Notes under the pieces: generated by a model
What the model was told of the DNA's origin: nothing
Databases searched by the model: none
The model's input: the letters and a program-made list of their open reading frames with translations, nothing else
In this document: positions 53,598 through 62,683 of the stretch, one piece after another
Numbering within the stretch: the stretch's first letter is position 1
Layout of the letters: every line of letters begins with the position of its first letter
Position numbers and translations under genes: made by a program
Source of the DNA: Algorimicrobium algoritergicola
Lineage (GTDB): Bacteria > Bacteroidota > Bacteroidia > Flavobacteriales > Flavobacteriaceae
Direction of reading: 5' to 3'
DNA length: 64,000 nt
Assembly: GCF_008086165.1 (NCBI RefSeq)
Contig: NZ_VSKL01000001.1
Location: 744,001 to 808,000 of the forward strand

Positions 53598-54689
53598 TTA
53601 TTGCAATAAACTGTAAACAAATTCAGGATGACCACGTTCACCATCAGCATTAGTTAATGCTAAAAATTTCAATTTGTATAAATTACCTTCTGTATCGTTA
53701 ACTATGTAAAAAACATTTTCTTTTAAGGAAGGTAAAGTTCCTGGTCCACCACCATTTCTCCAGCTACTTCCAATAGAACGTTTATCGTTACTAAAGTTTG
53801 TATCCACGACATTGGCTAACGTAAAGTTTTCATAACTTAATTCGGTTTCTACATCGGTATCAATCATATAAGCGGTAGCATTTACTTTACTATTATTTAC
53901 TACAAAATCGGTATAACCATAAGCGCCATATCCCGTAATTTCATTAGTAAATACGGTAAAGTTTAAATCCCATTCCGTTTTTGCAGGCTCCACGCTAACT
54001 TCAGATTCTGTATCAAAACTAAAAAACGTAAAATTATAGTTTGTGTTTTTAGAAATAGTAACGGTGTTATGCGTTGTAGCATCTAAATTAGCATATTGTA
54101 AAACGTAATCGTTTCCACTTTTAGTAACACGAATTTTTTTCCAGCCTCTTGGATTGCCTGAAACTTCTACGCTACCATTGGCTGGTGTTCCTGTACTTAC
54201 TTCATAACCTAAATTAATTAAATATACATGGTTTGAAATAGCATCATCAGAAATAGCCTTGATAGCAGTTCCGTCAATATTACCAAAAGGCGCATCTATA
54301 AAGCCAGCACTAACATCTTCAAATGTACCTACTGCCACTTGCGGTTGTAAGGTTTGAACTTCAATTGATGATGCGTTTACAGCATCAATATCTGAAGCTG
54401 AAAGTTCAGCTACTGCCATATAAATAGATCCATTAATGGCAACTCTAAAATCGGAACCTGAATAAAAACCTAAATCCCACGTGTCTCGTTGTACAGATGT
54501 TGTCGTGTTTGTGCTCAAATCAATATAAACTTGATTTGGCTCGTTTGGGCCTCCAATTTGAGGTGCAATTGAAGCGCCTTCAATTACGACGTTAATGGGT
54601 CCTGATGGTGCATTGTCGTCGTCACTACTGCAACTAAAAGTAGTAAATAATGCGACAGTAAATAGCGCAGATAAAAATTTGTTAATCAT
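53598..54689 (-). CDS. HmuY-family heme-binding lipoprotein
   Basis: The 363-residue protein has a lipoprotein signal (FTTFSCSSDDDN) and the HmuY family (PF14064) pattern: YIDLSTNTTTSVQRDTWDLG, FYSGSDFRVAINGS, then WDLNFTVFTNEI with a paired repeat of the fold. HmuY proteins bind heme at the cell surface and pass it to a TonB receptor, which is the upstream gene in the same unit. The S-D-D-D tail supports surface display. The axial heme residues cannot be assigned safely. Confidence 0.87.
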   Translation of the reverse strand: MINKFLSALFTVALFTTFSCSSDDDNAPSGPINVVIEGASIAPQIGGPNEPNQVYIDLSTNTTTSVQRDTWDLGFYSGSDFRVAINGSIYMAVAELSASDIDAVNASSIEVQTLQPQVAVGTFEDVSAGFIDAPFGNIDGTAIKAISDDAISNHVYLINLGYEVSTGTPANGSVEVSGNPRGWKKIRVTKSGNDYVLQYANLDATTHNTVTISKNTNYNFTFFSFDTESEVSVEPAKTEWDLNFTVFTNEITGYGAYGYTDFVVNNSKVNATAYMIDTDVETELSYENFTLANVVDTNFSNDKRSIGSSWRNGGGPGTLPSLKENVFYIVNDTEGNLYKLKFLALTNADGERGHPEFVYSLLQ

Positions 54690-54703
54690 AATATATATAG
54701 TGT

Positions 54704-56842
54704 TTAAAGGTTTAATTTATATAATAGTTTTAAATAAAATGAACGTCCGTAACCCAAGGTTAAATTTGAAGTGTTTCCGCTATGAGTACCTCCATTTGAA
54801 CCAGAATCACGAATATCAACAGACGTAATATCTAGTAAGTTTCTGGCACCAAGAGTTACCTGAAATGTGTTTTTAAAAAATTCTTTTTTTAGGGATGCAT
54901 CAAGCCAGCTGTAGCCATCAACAGTTTGTTGAGTAAAAATGTTATTCCCTTCATTATCTACATCACCATTAGCGGCAAAATCCTTTTGTTCGCCATTATA
55001 CTTATATAACATGGTAAAGTAGGTGTCCCATTTTTGGACATAATATGTAGCGCTTGAATTTATTTGATAGGAGAACAAAAAGTCATCATTGGCATTAACT
55101 TCATCATCTAAAACTCTAGAAACCCCTTGGAGTGTGGCTCCTAAATTAAAAGTCCAATTATCCGCTTTTATACTGTTATTAAGTGTCGCGCCTATTAACT
55201 TATAGCTGTTAATGTTTATATATTGATATTGTAATGGTATTGTATTTACAATAGCCAAATCAATCTTGTCTTGTAATGATATGTAGTTTATTTTGAATTC
55301 ATTAACCAAAGATAGGTCGTTGAACCAGCTCCGTTTTTTCACATTAAAAAAGGCGGTATAACCGTTTTCAGGTTTTAGGTTTTCATTCCCACGAACATCA
55401 TGATTAGAATCTACAAAGTAATAATACAATTCTTCAAAACTTGGTGTTCTATACGAGCTTCCCAGTTCAGCACGTAGTTCAAAGCCATGTTCAAACAAGT
55501 AACGCGCACTTAAAGACCCTAAAAAGTTGGATTTGAAAAGGGAGTTATGGTCGTATCGCATTCCAGGTCTAACGGAAAACTTTTCGTTAAATCGGTATTC
55601 TCCAGAAGCATAACCTGCTAAACTAGATACCGATTGTAGTTTATCCAACTGTGTTTCATTACCCGAAGCCTGCGTATCAAAACCTTCAATATAGCGCAAT
55701 TCGTAACCTAATTGAAAGTTGAATTTATCCGTCTTTATTAAATTATTAACGGCACCATTGGAGAAAAAGACTTTCGTAGATTGGTAGGTTTCATCTATTT
55801 CATTATCTTTTTCTTCGGTAAGAATATAATACGTGAAATCGTTTAAATTCCGTTCTTGCTGTTGGTAAGAAAAGGATGCTTTATAATTCATACCCGATTT
55901 TAATCGGCCTGATAAATTTAAATTATTTACAAACCGATTCGTTTTGTAAATCCTATCGTTTGTTGTTGGATTAATGGTTTGTGAAGCAACATCCGGATTG
56001 GTTCTAACGGATCGATTGTAAAAGTTTAGTTCTTCATTAAAATAATCAAATCGGTAGTTCAAGTTAAAGGCTTCAGACTGATAATTAACTAAAGCATTGG
56101 TGTTTATTTGTGTTTTTGGTAGCCATTCATACCCACGTAAATTATCTGTTCCGTAGTAATCTTTACCTTGCCTTTCACCAAAATAACCAGCAAACTGATT
56201 ACGGTTAAAACCCACTCTAGCAAACCATTTATCATTAATATTGTGAGACACATTTACCAGCTGTATATGGCGTCCTTCATCAAACCAAGTGTACTCATTA
56301 CCTACGGTCTCTTCTTGAATTCCCGTTTGAATTTCCCATTTCCCATCAATTGCTTTTTTGGTGATAATATTAATAACACCAGAAACGGCATTGGCGCCAT
56401 ATTCAACACCCATTGCACCTTCTACAATTTCTATACGCTCAATATCATCTAAATTTATTTGGGTTAAATCAATATTATTTCCAACGCCATTATCACTAAC
56501 TAAAGGAATATTATCAATTAGAATGGTGAAATACTGCTGATCTAATCCAAAAAACGAAATATTAGATTTCCCGGTTTGGGCGCTGGGAAGGATGGTTAAA
56601 TTTAAATTGAAGTTTAATAAATCAGCTATGTTATTAGCCGCCTGACTTTCAATTTGCTGCCTCGTGATTACGGTAACATTATGAACCGATTTTTTAATGG
56701 ACTGTGGATTATACTGGCCAGTAATAACCACCTCACTTAATTGTTCTGTATTGGTAGAATCTGTTTCTATTTCTTGAGCAAAAATATACGAACTCAAAAA
56801 AAGCAGAAAAAAAAGTGAAAAGTTATTTTTATTTAGACTCAT
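54704..56842 (-). CDS. TonB-dependent outer membrane receptor (HmuR-like)
   Basis: The 712-residue receptor has a signal peptide (LLFLSSYIFAQ). A plug domain follows (VHNVTVITRQQIESQAANNIADLL, IERIEIVEGAMGVEYGANAVSGVINII), then a beta-barrel with aromatic-rich strands to the C terminus. It starts a minus-strand unit with the HmuY gene, so heme is the likely cargo. It lacks the N-terminal carboxypeptidase-like domain of SusC-type receptors. A promoter and a Fur-like palindrome lie upstream. Confidence 0.9.
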   Translation of the reverse strand: MSLNKNNFSLFFLLFLSSYIFAQEIETDSTNTEQLSEVVITGQYNPQSIKKSVHNVTVITRQQIESQAANNIADLLNFNLNLTILPSAQTGKSNISFFGLDQQYFTILIDNIPLVSDNGVGNNIDLTQINLDDIERIEIVEGAMGVEYGANAVSGVINIITKKAIDGKWEIQTGIQEETVGNEYTWFDEGRHIQLVNVSHNINDKWFARVGFNRNQFAGYFGERQGKDYYGTDNLRGYEWLPKTQINTNALVNYQSEAFNLNYRFDYFNEELNFYNRSVRTNPDVASQTINPTTNDRIYKTNRFVNNLNLSGRLKSGMNYKASFSYQQQERNLNDFTYYILTEEKDNEIDETYQSTKVFFSNGAVNNLIKTDKFNFQLGYELRYIEGFDTQASGNETQLDKLQSVSSLAGYASGEYRFNEKFSVRPGMRYDHNSLFKSNFLGSLSARYLFEHGFELRAELGSSYRTPSFEELYYYFVDSNHDVRGNENLKPENGYTAFFNVKKRSWFNDLSLVNEFKINYISLQDKIDLAIVNTIPLQYQYININSYKLIGATLNNSIKADNWTFNLGATLQGVSRVLDDEVNANDDFLFSYQINSSATYYVQKWDTYFTMLYKYNGEQKDFAANGDVDNEGNNIFTQQTVDGYSWLDASLKKEFFKNTFQVTLGARNLLDITSVDIRDSGSNGGTHSGNTSNLTLGYGRSFYLKLLYKLNL

Positions 56843-56859
56843 TCTTTATAGATTTGCTG

Positions 56860-56867
56860 CAAATATA
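56860..56867 (-). promoter_or_regulatory. Promoter -7 element of the TonB receptor gene
   Basis: On the minus strand this reads TATATTTG, a perfect TAnnTTTG, 17 bases before the receptor ATG. The Fur-like palindrome at 56872-56896 lies immediately upstream. Confidence 0.65.
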
Positions 56868-56871
56868 AAAT

Positions 56872-56896
56872 CTTATTTTAATTCAATCTAAATAAG
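56872..56896. promoter_or_regulatory. Candidate Fur-type operator between divergent iron genes
   Basis: CTTATTT (56872-56878) and AAATAAG (56890-56896) form an inverted repeat spanning 25 bp in an AT-rich setting (TTCAATCTAAATAAG). It overlaps the upstream promoter region of the TonB receptor and precedes the divergent DUF6607 operon, the expected place for iron-dependent control. The match to a Fur site is judged by eye. Confidence 0.5.
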
Positions 56897-56944
56897 AATA
56901 AAAAAATTTTAATTAATTTCAAGTAAAAAAATAAAACTCTAAAA

Positions 56945-57850
56945 ATGAAACAAGTAGCCTTAACCACACTTTTATTAGTAGCATTATCCACACAAATTTA
57001 TGCGCAATCCAAACTGCAACAGGATCAAAAAGCCATCAAAGACATGTGTGGTTGTTATGAAGTAAACTTTAATTTTGCGGAAACTTTTGAGTATTCTGGT
57101 GATTCAACTTACATGCCATCGGCAACAAAACATGATAAAGGAATAGAGTGGGTAGAGCTGGTTCAAGATGATGCCGATAAAATTGTCATGCAGCATTTAT
57201 TGATTGTTGGATCTAAAGAGCGTCCATATATTGTAAAGCATTGGCGACAAGATTGGGAGTTTGAAAACACCAATTTATATGTTTATGACCATGATAACAA
57301 GTGGAACTTTGTAACACTTCCAAAAGAAGACGTGGCTGGTCAATGGACACAGCGCGTTTTTCAAGTTGATGATAGTCCGCGTTATGAAGGATCTGCCACT
57401 TGGGTTCATGTCGATGGAAAAAGTTATTGGGAAAATACCACAACAGCACCTTTAGCAAGACGAGAATATACAACACGTAGTGATTATAATGTAATGAATA
57501 GAACCAACAGACATGAAATTGTTGCCAACGGTTGGATTCATGATCAGGATAACGATAAGGTTATTCGTGAAACTGGAAAGGAAGACGTGATTTTGGCTCA
57601 AGAAAAAGGACATAATACCTACGTGAAAATTGACGATAGCGAATGTAAAGCGGCTCAAGACTATTGGGCAGAGAACAAGGAGAAATGGGTAATTGTTAGG
57701 GCTAAATGGGATGCTGTTTTTGCACGAAACACAGATTTAATGTTGGAAGAAAAAGTAGATAACAAAACCATGTTTAAATATTTATTGGATGATGAGAATT
57801 ATAAAACATCTGAAACTATCAACCCAATTATTGATGCATTTGTAAAATAA
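56945..57850 (+). CDS. DUF6607 family exported protein
   Basis: The 301-residue protein has a signal peptide (LLLVALSTQIYAQ). A body rich in Trp and aromatic residues includes MCGCYEVNFNFAETFEY, VKHWRQDWEFENTNLYVYDHDNKW and RREYTTRSDYNVMNRTNRHEI. I recognise it as DUF6607, usually found near TonB receptors and iron genes in Bacteroidota. The CGC motif near the N terminus could bind metal or heme, but this is not shown. It starts the plus-strand iron unit. Confidence 0.78.
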   Translation: MKQVALTTLLLVALSTQIYAQSKLQQDQKAIKDMCGCYEVNFNFAETFEYSGDSTYMPSATKHDKGIEWVELVQDDADKIVMQHLLIVGSKERPYIVKHWRQDWEFENTNLYVYDHDNKWNFVTLPKEDVAGQWTQRVFQVDDSPRYEGSATWVHVDGKSYWENTTTAPLARREYTTRSDYNVMNRTNRHEIVANGWIHDQDNDKVIRETGKEDVILAQEKGHNTYVKIDDSECKAAQDYWAENKEKWVIVRAKWDAVFARNTDLMLEEKVDNKTMFKYLLDDENYKTSETINPIIDAFVK

Positions 57851-57857
57851 GAATACT

Positions 57858-59333
57858 ATGAAAAGTAAAACAATAATATCCGCCTTAATCCTTTTTTTTA
57901 GCCTTCAAAGCTTTGGGCAAGATAATGTGTTTTTGAATCGCGATTTTTGGAGCAACAAACCATCTGTAGAAGATGTTGATGCCCAAATAAAAGCTGGAAA
58001 TGATATAACGCAAGCCAATAGTAATAATTTTGATGCCGTTGTGTTTGCTATTTTGCAAGATGCACCCAACAAAACCATTCATTACATTCAATCCTACAAT
58101 GGAAATGACGTCAATAAATTAACCCATGACGGACGAACCTATATTTTTTGGGCCGCTTACAAAGGTAATACCGAAATCATGCAATACCTTTTAAAGAAAG
58201 GTGCCAAAACGGATATAACCGATGATAAAGGAAATACTATTTTAAATTTTGCAGCTGGTTCAGGACAAACCAATACCAAAGTATATGATATGTGTTTGGC
58301 ACATGGTGCCAATTTAAAATCGGACCTTACACCGTCAGGAGCCAATGCACTACTACTTGCTGCACCTTTTGATACGGATTTTAAACTCATCAATTATTTT
58401 ACATCTAAAGGCCTCGATATTCAAAGTGTGGACTCCAATGGGAATGGCGTTTTTAATTATGTTGCTAAAACTGGTAACAAGGAATTATTAAATCAATTAG
58501 TAGAGAAAGGTGTTAAAGGAAATAACCAAGCCTTTATTTTTGCTGCCCAAGGAACCCGGAGCCACACCAATGATTTAGACTTTTACACCTATTTAGAAGA
58601 AGTAGGATTAAACCCCAATACGTCTTCAAAAGAAGGCGAAACACCTTTGCATATTTTAGCGGCTCGTAGTAAAGATCTAGACTTGATACGCTATTTTATA
58701 AAAAAAGGAGTTGATGTAAATCAAGCGGATGCTGATGGAAATACAGCCTTCTTAAACGCAGCTTACCAAAATAATTTGGAAGTCATTACCATTCTTAACA
58801 AACAGGTAAAAGATATTAATGCGGTGAACAAGAAAGGTGAATCTGCATTAGCCTTAGCTCTTAAAAACAATACCTTTCAGGTGGTTGATTTCCTAATAGA
58901 AAACAAAGCAGAAGTTTCGGTTATTGATGCCAATGGAAACAATATTATAGCGTATGTTATGGAATCCTTTACTGTTAATAATCAAAAGGAGTTTGAACAA
59001 AAAATAGCCTTAATTAAAGCTAATGGAATAGATATTACCAAACCTCAAAAAAATGGAAATACGTTATTTCATTTAGCCGTTTTACAAAATAACTTGGATT
59101 TAGTAAAATGGGTAAACACCTATCCTGTTAATGTAAATGCAAAAAATAGTGAAGGTAATACAGCTCTGCATTTGGCTGCTATGCGTGCTAAAAATTCAGA
59201 CATATTAAAATATTTAGTTTCAATAGGCGCTAAAACGGATGCGGTAACAGAATTTGATGAAACCGCTTTCGATTTGGCATCTGAAAATGAGATTCTAAAA
59301 TCCAGTAAAAGCAATTTAGATTTTTTGAAGTAG
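57858..59333 (+). CDS. Exported ankyrin repeat protein
   Basis: The 491-residue protein has a signal peptide (LILFFSLQSFGQ) followed by about ten or more ankyrin repeats. Examples are GRTYIFWAAYKGNTEIMQYLL, GETPLHILAARSKDLDLIRYF, GNTAFLNAAYQNNLEVI, GNTLFHLAVLQNNLDLVKW and GNTALHLAAMRAKNSDILKYL. Ankyrin repeats bind proteins, so a scaffold or inhibitor role in the periplasm is likely. It begins 7 bp after DUF6607 and is followed by an unusual hairpin before the DUF2271 gene. Confidence 0.88.
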   Translation: MKSKTIISALILFFSLQSFGQDNVFLNRDFWSNKPSVEDVDAQIKAGNDITQANSNNFDAVVFAILQDAPNKTIHYIQSYNGNDVNKLTHDGRTYIFWAAYKGNTEIMQYLLKKGAKTDITDDKGNTILNFAAGSGQTNTKVYDMCLAHGANLKSDLTPSGANALLLAAPFDTDFKLINYFTSKGLDIQSVDSNGNGVFNYVAKTGNKELLNQLVEKGVKGNNQAFIFAAQGTRSHTNDLDFYTYLEEVGLNPNTSSKEGETPLHILAARSKDLDLIRYFIKKGVDVNQADADGNTAFLNAAYQNNLEVITILNKQVKDINAVNKKGESALALALKNNTFQVVDFLIENKAEVSVIDANGNNIIAYVMESFTVNNQKEFEQKIALIKANGIDITKPQKNGNTLFHLAVLQNNLDLVKWVNTYPVNVNAKNSEGNTALHLAAMRAKNSDILKYLVSIGAKTDAVTEFDETAFDLASENEILKSSKSNLDFLK

Positions 59334-59340
59334 TTAATTG

Positions 59341-59376
59341 AAAACCTGTTAGTCTTTCATCAACCTAGCAGGTTTT
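59341..59376. terminator. Strong intercistronic hairpin between ankyrin and DUF2271 genes
   Basis: AAAACCTGTTAG (59341-59352) pairs with CTAGCAGGTTTT (59365-59376) with one G-T pair. No T tract follows, so it may be an attenuating or processing hairpin inside the iron operon. Confidence 0.6.
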
Positions 59377-59392
59377 AGTAAAATTAGAAACC

Positions 59393-59875
59393 ATGAAAAT
59401 AAAACATATAATACTTGTTAGTTTTTTAACCTTTGGATTATTATCCTTTACAACCATTGCAGATTCTACCAAATACAAATGCATGATTCAAATGACGAAT
59501 TATTCAGGTGAAGCCGCGTATGTCGTTGTTTCCCTAATCAATCCAGATGGCGAATACGAAAAAACCCTATACGTACAAGGAGATGATAGCGAATGGTATC
59601 ATGATATGACGGACTGGTGGAAATTCTATGGAAAAAAACGCAGCAATATAGATGCCATTACTGGAGCAACTATTGCTGGAGGCGCCAGAACTATTAGTGT
59701 TATTGATATTGAAGATTCTAAAATTGACGCTGGTTATAGCATCCGATTTGAAACCGCCGTTGAAGATCAGGAATATTACACCAAAGATGTGGAATTTCCA
59801 TTGACTTCTGAAACTGTAAAAAGCAAGAAAGAAGGCAGCGGATTTATTCGTTATGTTCGGATGATGCCAAATTAA
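59393..59875 (+). CDS. DUF2271 protein with possible flavinylation motif
   Basis: The 160-residue protein has a signal peptide (LVSFLTFGLLSFTTIA) and a beta-sandwich DUF2271 domain (KCMIQMTNYSGEAAYVVVSL, WYHDMTDWWKFYG). Residues 87-93 read DAITGAT, similar to the ApbE flavin-transfer consensus D-x-x-[S/T]-G-A-T found in FMN-binding domains. It would then carry a covalently bound flavin in the periplasm and accept electrons from the PepSY flavoprotein encoded 33 bp downstream. Covalent flavin is inference; no apbE lies in this window. Confidence 0.8.
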   Translation: MKIKHIILVSFLTFGLLSFTTIADSTKYKCMIQMTNYSGEAAYVVVSLINPDGEYEKTLYVQGDDSEWYHDMTDWWKFYGKKRSNIDAITGATIAGGARTISVIDIEDSKIDAGYSIRFETAVEDQEYYTKDVEFPLTSETVKSKKEGSGFIRYVRMMPN

Positions 59876-59908
59876 TTTTTTTGAACTTATAATTAATACG
59901 TTTGGTTT

Positions 59909-62101
59909 ATGACCATTTCAATTTGGAGATACAGTCACCTTGCCTTGGCCGTGTCTTCTTTTGTTTTTATTCTTTTAGCCTCCATAACAGGAATTATTTT
60001 GGCGTTTCAGCCTATTTCTGAACAAATTCAACCTTTTAAATCGGCTGATTTTGAAACCATAACGGTAGCCGAAACTATTTCCACATTAAAGCAAACCTAT
60101 CCGGAAATTATAGATGTTCAAATTGATGCTAATGATTTTGTTTTAGCTTCTGTAATTACCCATGAAGGCGACAGTAAAACTGGTTATATCAATCCGAAAA
60201 ACGCTGAATTTCTTGGCGATAAAATAGATGTTTCACCATTTTTTCAATGGGTTACTAACTTCCATAGATCCTTATTTTTAAAAAGCACAGGACGCTTTTT
60301 TGTTGGTTTTTGTTCGTTCCTTTTATTTTTAATTGCGGTTTCGGGTTCTATTCTAATTGTAAAAAGACAACGTAGTTTTAAAAAGTTCTTTTCAAAAATT
60401 ATCAATGAGAACTTTAATCAATATTGGCATATTGTTTTAGGACGTTTGTCTTTAATTCCCATAATTATTATCACCATTACAGGTGTGTATTTGTCTTTAG
60501 AGAAATTTGATTTACTACCAACTTCCAATACCACACACAATATTGATTTTGATGCTATTTCAGCTACACCAGAATTACCGGTTGAAGATTTCGCTGTGTT
60601 TAAAAACACACAGCTCTCTGAAGTTCGCGCCATAGAATTTCCGTTTTCTGATGATGTGGAAGATTATTACACCCTAGCATTAACTAATCAAGAAGTAGTA
60701 ATTAATCAATTTACAGGTGAAATTTTAAGTAGAATTAAGTATCCGCCTGTTACTTTTTATTCCGAGTTAAGCCTGAATTTACATACGGGAAAAGGCAGTA
60801 TTTTATGGTCTGTTATTTTAGCGCTTGCTACGGCAAACATCCTGTTTTTCATTTATTCAGGATTTGCTATGACGGTAAAACGCCGAAAATCTAAACTAAA
60901 AAATAAGTATAAAAAGGATGCATGTGAGTTTGTTATTCTAGTAGGATCAGAAAACGGAAGTACCTTACCGTTTGCTAATGTTTTACATGAGCAACTTTTA
61001 GAAGCTGGTAAAAAATCTTACATTACAGAATTGAATAATTATACAACTTTTAATAAGGCAGAACATCTAATTATTCTAACCGCAACCTATGGTCAAGGAG
61101 ATCCACCAACCAATGGGACTAAATTTTTAGAGCTTTTAAAAACAACCCAACAGCCACGTACCTTACAATATTCCGTCGTTGGTTTTGGTTCTTATGCCTA
61201 TGCTGATTTTTGCAAATTTGCCTTGGATGTAGATAAAGCTATGCAAACCGAATTCAAGCAATTTTTACCTGTTTTTACTATTAATGATAAATCGGTTGAT
61301 GCTTTTAAACAATGGGCAAATTCGTGGACGGAAAAAATACATGTTCCTGTTCAAATTGTTGAAGAAAAATTAGTTGCTAAACCAAAATTAACCAATTCAC
61401 TGACGGTTGTTCACAAAACAGACGTAGCGGATAATCCAGATCAAACATTTATACTGACACTGAAAGCCAAACAAGCCAAACGGTTTGTTTCTGGTGATTT
61501 GCTTGCCGTTTATCCAGCTAATGATTATCGGGAACGTCTATATTCTATTGGAAAAGTAGATGGACATATTCAATTAAGTGTGAAATATTACGACAATGGA
61601 TTAGGTTCTAATTTTCTAAACGGTTTTAGTTTGGGCAGTACCTTTAAAGCACGCATTATTAATAATGCGGCTTTTCATTTTCCTAAAAAAGCACCACATG
61701 TCGTGATGATTGCTAATGGAACTGGTATTGCTCCATTTTTAGGAATGTTAAATGCAAACACCAAACTAAAAACAGTGCATTTGTATTTCGGATTACGGAC
61801 CAACGAATCTTACAAATTATACAAATCGCAAATAGAAGGCTATTTAAATACTCAAAAATTAGCCCGTTTGGAATTAGCACTATCACGCGAAACCAATAAT
61901 AATTATGTTCAAAATTTACTTTTAAGAGATTCTGAATTTATGGCAGCTACGCTAAAAAACAAAGGTGTTTTAATGTTATGTGGCTCATTAGCTATGCAAA
62001 ACGATGTGCTCAAAACCTTGGAGCTTATTTGTGAAAAACACCAATTAGAAGGGCTGCATATCTATCAACAAAACGGACAAATTCAATCGGATTGCTATTA
62101 A
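59909..62101 (+). CDS. PepSY transmembrane protein fused to flavodoxin and FAD/NADPH reductase
   Basis: The 730-residue fusion has an N-terminal PepSY-TM module with four helices (LALAVSSFVFILLASITGIIL, FFVGFCSFLLFLIAVSGSILI, LGRLSLIPIIIITITGVYL, VILALATANILFFIYSGFA). A flavodoxin domain follows (LTATYGQGDPPTNG, residues ~345-475), then a CysJ-like FAD and NAD(P)H part (YSIGKVDGHIQLSVK, MIANGTGIAPFLGML, LMLCGSLAM). It likely moves electrons from cytosolic NADPH across the membrane for iron reduction or heme use. It ends the iron operon and overlaps the cvpA end by 4 bp. Confidence 0.88.
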   Translation: MTISIWRYSHLALAVSSFVFILLASITGIILAFQPISEQIQPFKSADFETITVAETISTLKQTYPEIIDVQIDANDFVLASVITHEGDSKTGYINPKNAEFLGDKIDVSPFFQWVTNFHRSLFLKSTGRFFVGFCSFLLFLIAVSGSILIVKRQRSFKKFFSKIINENFNQYWHIVLGRLSLIPIIIITITGVYLSLEKFDLLPTSNTTHNIDFDAISATPELPVEDFAVFKNTQLSEVRAIEFPFSDDVEDYYTLALTNQEVVINQFTGEILSRIKYPPVTFYSELSLNLHTGKGSILWSVILALATANILFFIYSGFAMTVKRRKSKLKNKYKKDACEFVILVGSENGSTLPFANVLHEQLLEAGKKSYITELNNYTTFNKAEHLIILTATYGQGDPPTNGTKFLELLKTTQQPRTLQYSVVGFGSYAYADFCKFALDVDKAMQTEFKQFLPVFTINDKSVDAFKQWANSWTEKIHVPVQIVEEKLVAKPKLTNSLTVVHKTDVADNPDQTFILTLKAKQAKRFVSGDLLAVYPANDYRERLYSIGKVDGHIQLSVKYYDNGLGSNFLNGFSLGSTFKARIINNAAFHFPKKAPHVVMIANGTGIAPFLGMLNANTKLKTVHLYFGLRTNESYKLYKSQIEGYLNTQKLARLELALSRETNNNYVQNLLLRDSEFMAATLKNKGVLMLCGSLAMQNDVLKTLELICEKHQLEGLHIYQQNGQIQSDCY

Positions 62102-62634
62102 GATTCTGGTATTAATTCTGCCTCAGTTGTTTCTTCCACTTCTTGATTTTCAGCTGATTTTATTACAAATGGAAAAATCATGGGAGCAATGGATTTTACG
62201 GGCTTGTAAAGTATAGCGTTTTCCGTATTTTCGTCATCTACAAAAGTAATCGTGGTATTCATAGCATCAAAAATATTGAGTAACACACTTAAAATTAATG
62301 CCATTTTCACCACACCAAAAAGCGCACCTAATAACTTATTTAAAATTCCTAAAGCAGCAAAATCCGCTAGTTTAGTCAAGGCTTTTCCTGCCAAAGCAAT
62401 AACTAAAACAATCACAATAAAGGTGATGGCAAATGCAGCTACATTAATGGTTTTTTCATCCCAATCCACATAATCCATAAGTAATTCTGCTGCGTAAAAA
62501 CTAAAGTGAATGGCACCATAAATTCCAGCAATTAAAGCGACTAGTGAGGCAATTTCAACAAAGAAACCTTTTAGAAACCCACGCACAAGTCCTAAACCTA
62601 AAAATGCCACTAAAATGATATCAATTACGGTCAT
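62098..62634 (-). CDS. CvpA family membrane protein
   Basis: The 178-residue protein has four membrane helices of the CvpA/colicin V production family: MTVIDIILVAFLGLGLVRGFLKG, FVEIASLVALIAGIYGAIHF, VAAFAITFIVIVLVIALAGKAL, and LGALFGVVKMALILSVLL. A short charged tail follows. CvpA proteins contribute to envelope stability; the mechanism is unknown. It has a TATATTTG promoter (62653-62660, minus strand) 18 bases upstream and diverges from the next gene. Confidence 0.9.
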   Translation of the reverse strand: MTVIDIILVAFLGLGLVRGFLKGFFVEIASLVALIAGIYGAIHFSFYAAELLMDYVDWDEKTINVAAFAITFIVIVLVIALAGKALTKLADFAALGILNKLLGALFGVVKMALILSVLLNIFDAMNTTITFVDDENTENAILYKPVKSIAPMIFPFVIKSAENQEVEETTEAELIPES

Positions 62635-62652
62635 ATTACATTAGAATTTCGT

Positions 62653-62671
62653 CAAATATAAGTTAACTTTG
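62653..62671. promoter_or_regulatory. Divergent promoters for cvpA and the small protein upstream of pheS
   Basis: On the minus strand 62653-62660 reads TATATTTG, serving cvpA. On the plus strand 62664-62671 reads TAACTTTG, a TAnnTTTG match serving the gene at 62738. The two elements lie three bases apart. Confidence 0.6.
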
Positions 62672-62683
62672 TCAAAATAAAAC

